From Salvelinus alpinus (Eukaryota; Chordata; Actinopteri; Salmoniformes; Salmonidae): a DNA stretch of 64,000 nucleotides. How positions within the stretch are numbered: position 1 is the stretch's first letter; every line of letters starts with the position of its first letter. The notes under the pieces were generated by a model. That model searched no databases. It was not told where the DNA came from and worked only from the letters and a program-made list of their open reading frames with translations. Shown one piece after another: positions 63,661-64,000 of the stretch. Made by a program: the position numbers and the translations under genes. Where the stretch lies: positions 15,514,612 through 15,578,611 of the forward strand of contig NC_092094.1 of assembly GCF_045679555.1 (NCBI RefSeq), in the 5' to 3' direction.

Positions 63661-63929
63661 TACACTGCAGAGCAGATCAGGTCATCCAGTAATGCTGAAG
63701 ACTCAAATTCATCTCAGTAACATGGCAGATAGACTCACTCCAGTCACTTTGCAGACCCAGTTCTAAACTCAAAGCTTATCTTTGAGTGCTGTCAGCTCAA
63801 CTAAGTTCAGGTGCTGTGTAGTTCTAGGTCAAATCCGTCATACGTATAAGGAAGAGGGTATAACAATAGCGTACACCGCACTATAACTATGCAGCCTGAG
63901 ATCCTCTGGCACTGTTGACCATACCAGTC
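63661..63929 (+). other. kctd15 intron 4 continuing, unassigned
   Basis: No exon is visible; the last kctd15 exon is not in the window. Confidence 0.4.
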
Positions 63930-64000
63930 TAGGTTGAAAATGAAAGGAGACCAGGCATTTGCAATTAGGGCCCCTGAACTTTGGAATGGTCTTCCAGGGG
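63930..64000 (+). mobile_element. LINE C-terminal fragment at the window edge
   Basis: Reads KGDQAFAIRAPELWNGLPG, typical of the C-terminal end of LINE-encoded RTs (GDxAFxxxAPxLWNxLP). Truncated by the window. Confidence 0.55.

Overview
This window is vertebrate nuclear DNA from a salmonid fish. It carries an HpaI-type tRNA-derived SINE, Sleeping Beauty-type and several other salmonid Tc1 elements, long (GT)n tracts, and spliced vertebrate genes. Nothing bacterial or viral is present apart from an old LTR-retrotransposon remnant. Most of the 64 kb is transposon, much of it nested two or three layers deep. Two host loci are supported on the + strand, and one foreign gene fragment lies between them.

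Layout. 1-5.6 kb: end of a Sleeping Beauty-like Tc1, a LINE fragment, and a long L2-like LINE on the minus strand broken by a TA-flanked MITE. 5.6-9.4 kb: a Tc1 carrying a SINE, then a LINE on the minus strand. 10.4-19.0 kb: Tc1 relics, a 21-bp minisatellite, a Tc1 (13.5-16.1 kb) split by a chimeric repeat, a hAT-like block and a decayed LINE. 19.6-21.0 kb: (GT)n tracts and a 48-bp minisatellite. 21.2-25.1 kb: the 3' exons of chst8 (carbohydrate sulfotransferase). 25.2-29.5 kb: a LINE tail split by a young-looking Tc1, then an unprocessed vps4-like pseudogene. 29.9-37.7 kb: one terminal-inverted-repeat element stuffed with hAT, SINE and LINE insertions, including 30 tandem copies of a 54-bp unit that arose from LINE reverse-transcriptase coding sequence. 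37.7-43.3 kb: Tc1 remnants, a tRNA-Gly-like sequence, and the 3' part of a chromodomain Ty3/gypsy element with its 3' LTR. 43.8-51.3 kb: a second, dead copy of the chst8 segment split by LINE and Tc1 insertions. 52.3-53.8 kb: another Tc1. 55.3-62.8 kb: kctd15 exons 1-4, with further exons beyond the right edge.

Host genes. chst8 encodes a Golgi GalNAc-4-O-sulfotransferase. kctd15 encodes a BTB-domain repressor of neural crest and AP-2 activity. They are neighbours in other vertebrates (human 19q13), so the pair is conserved synteny, here padded by about 31 kb of repeats and a local tandem duplication of chst8.

The most unusual signals concern repeats at splice sites. In kctd15 the exon 2 / intron 2 junction, splice donor included, is copied 11 times in a 61-bp array. 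A second array starts about 40 bp after the exon 4 donor. In chst8 a roughly 95-bp (CT)n microsatellite runs directly into the acceptor AG of a 41-nt exon. Every transposase and reverse transcriptase examined carries at least one visible inactivating lesion.
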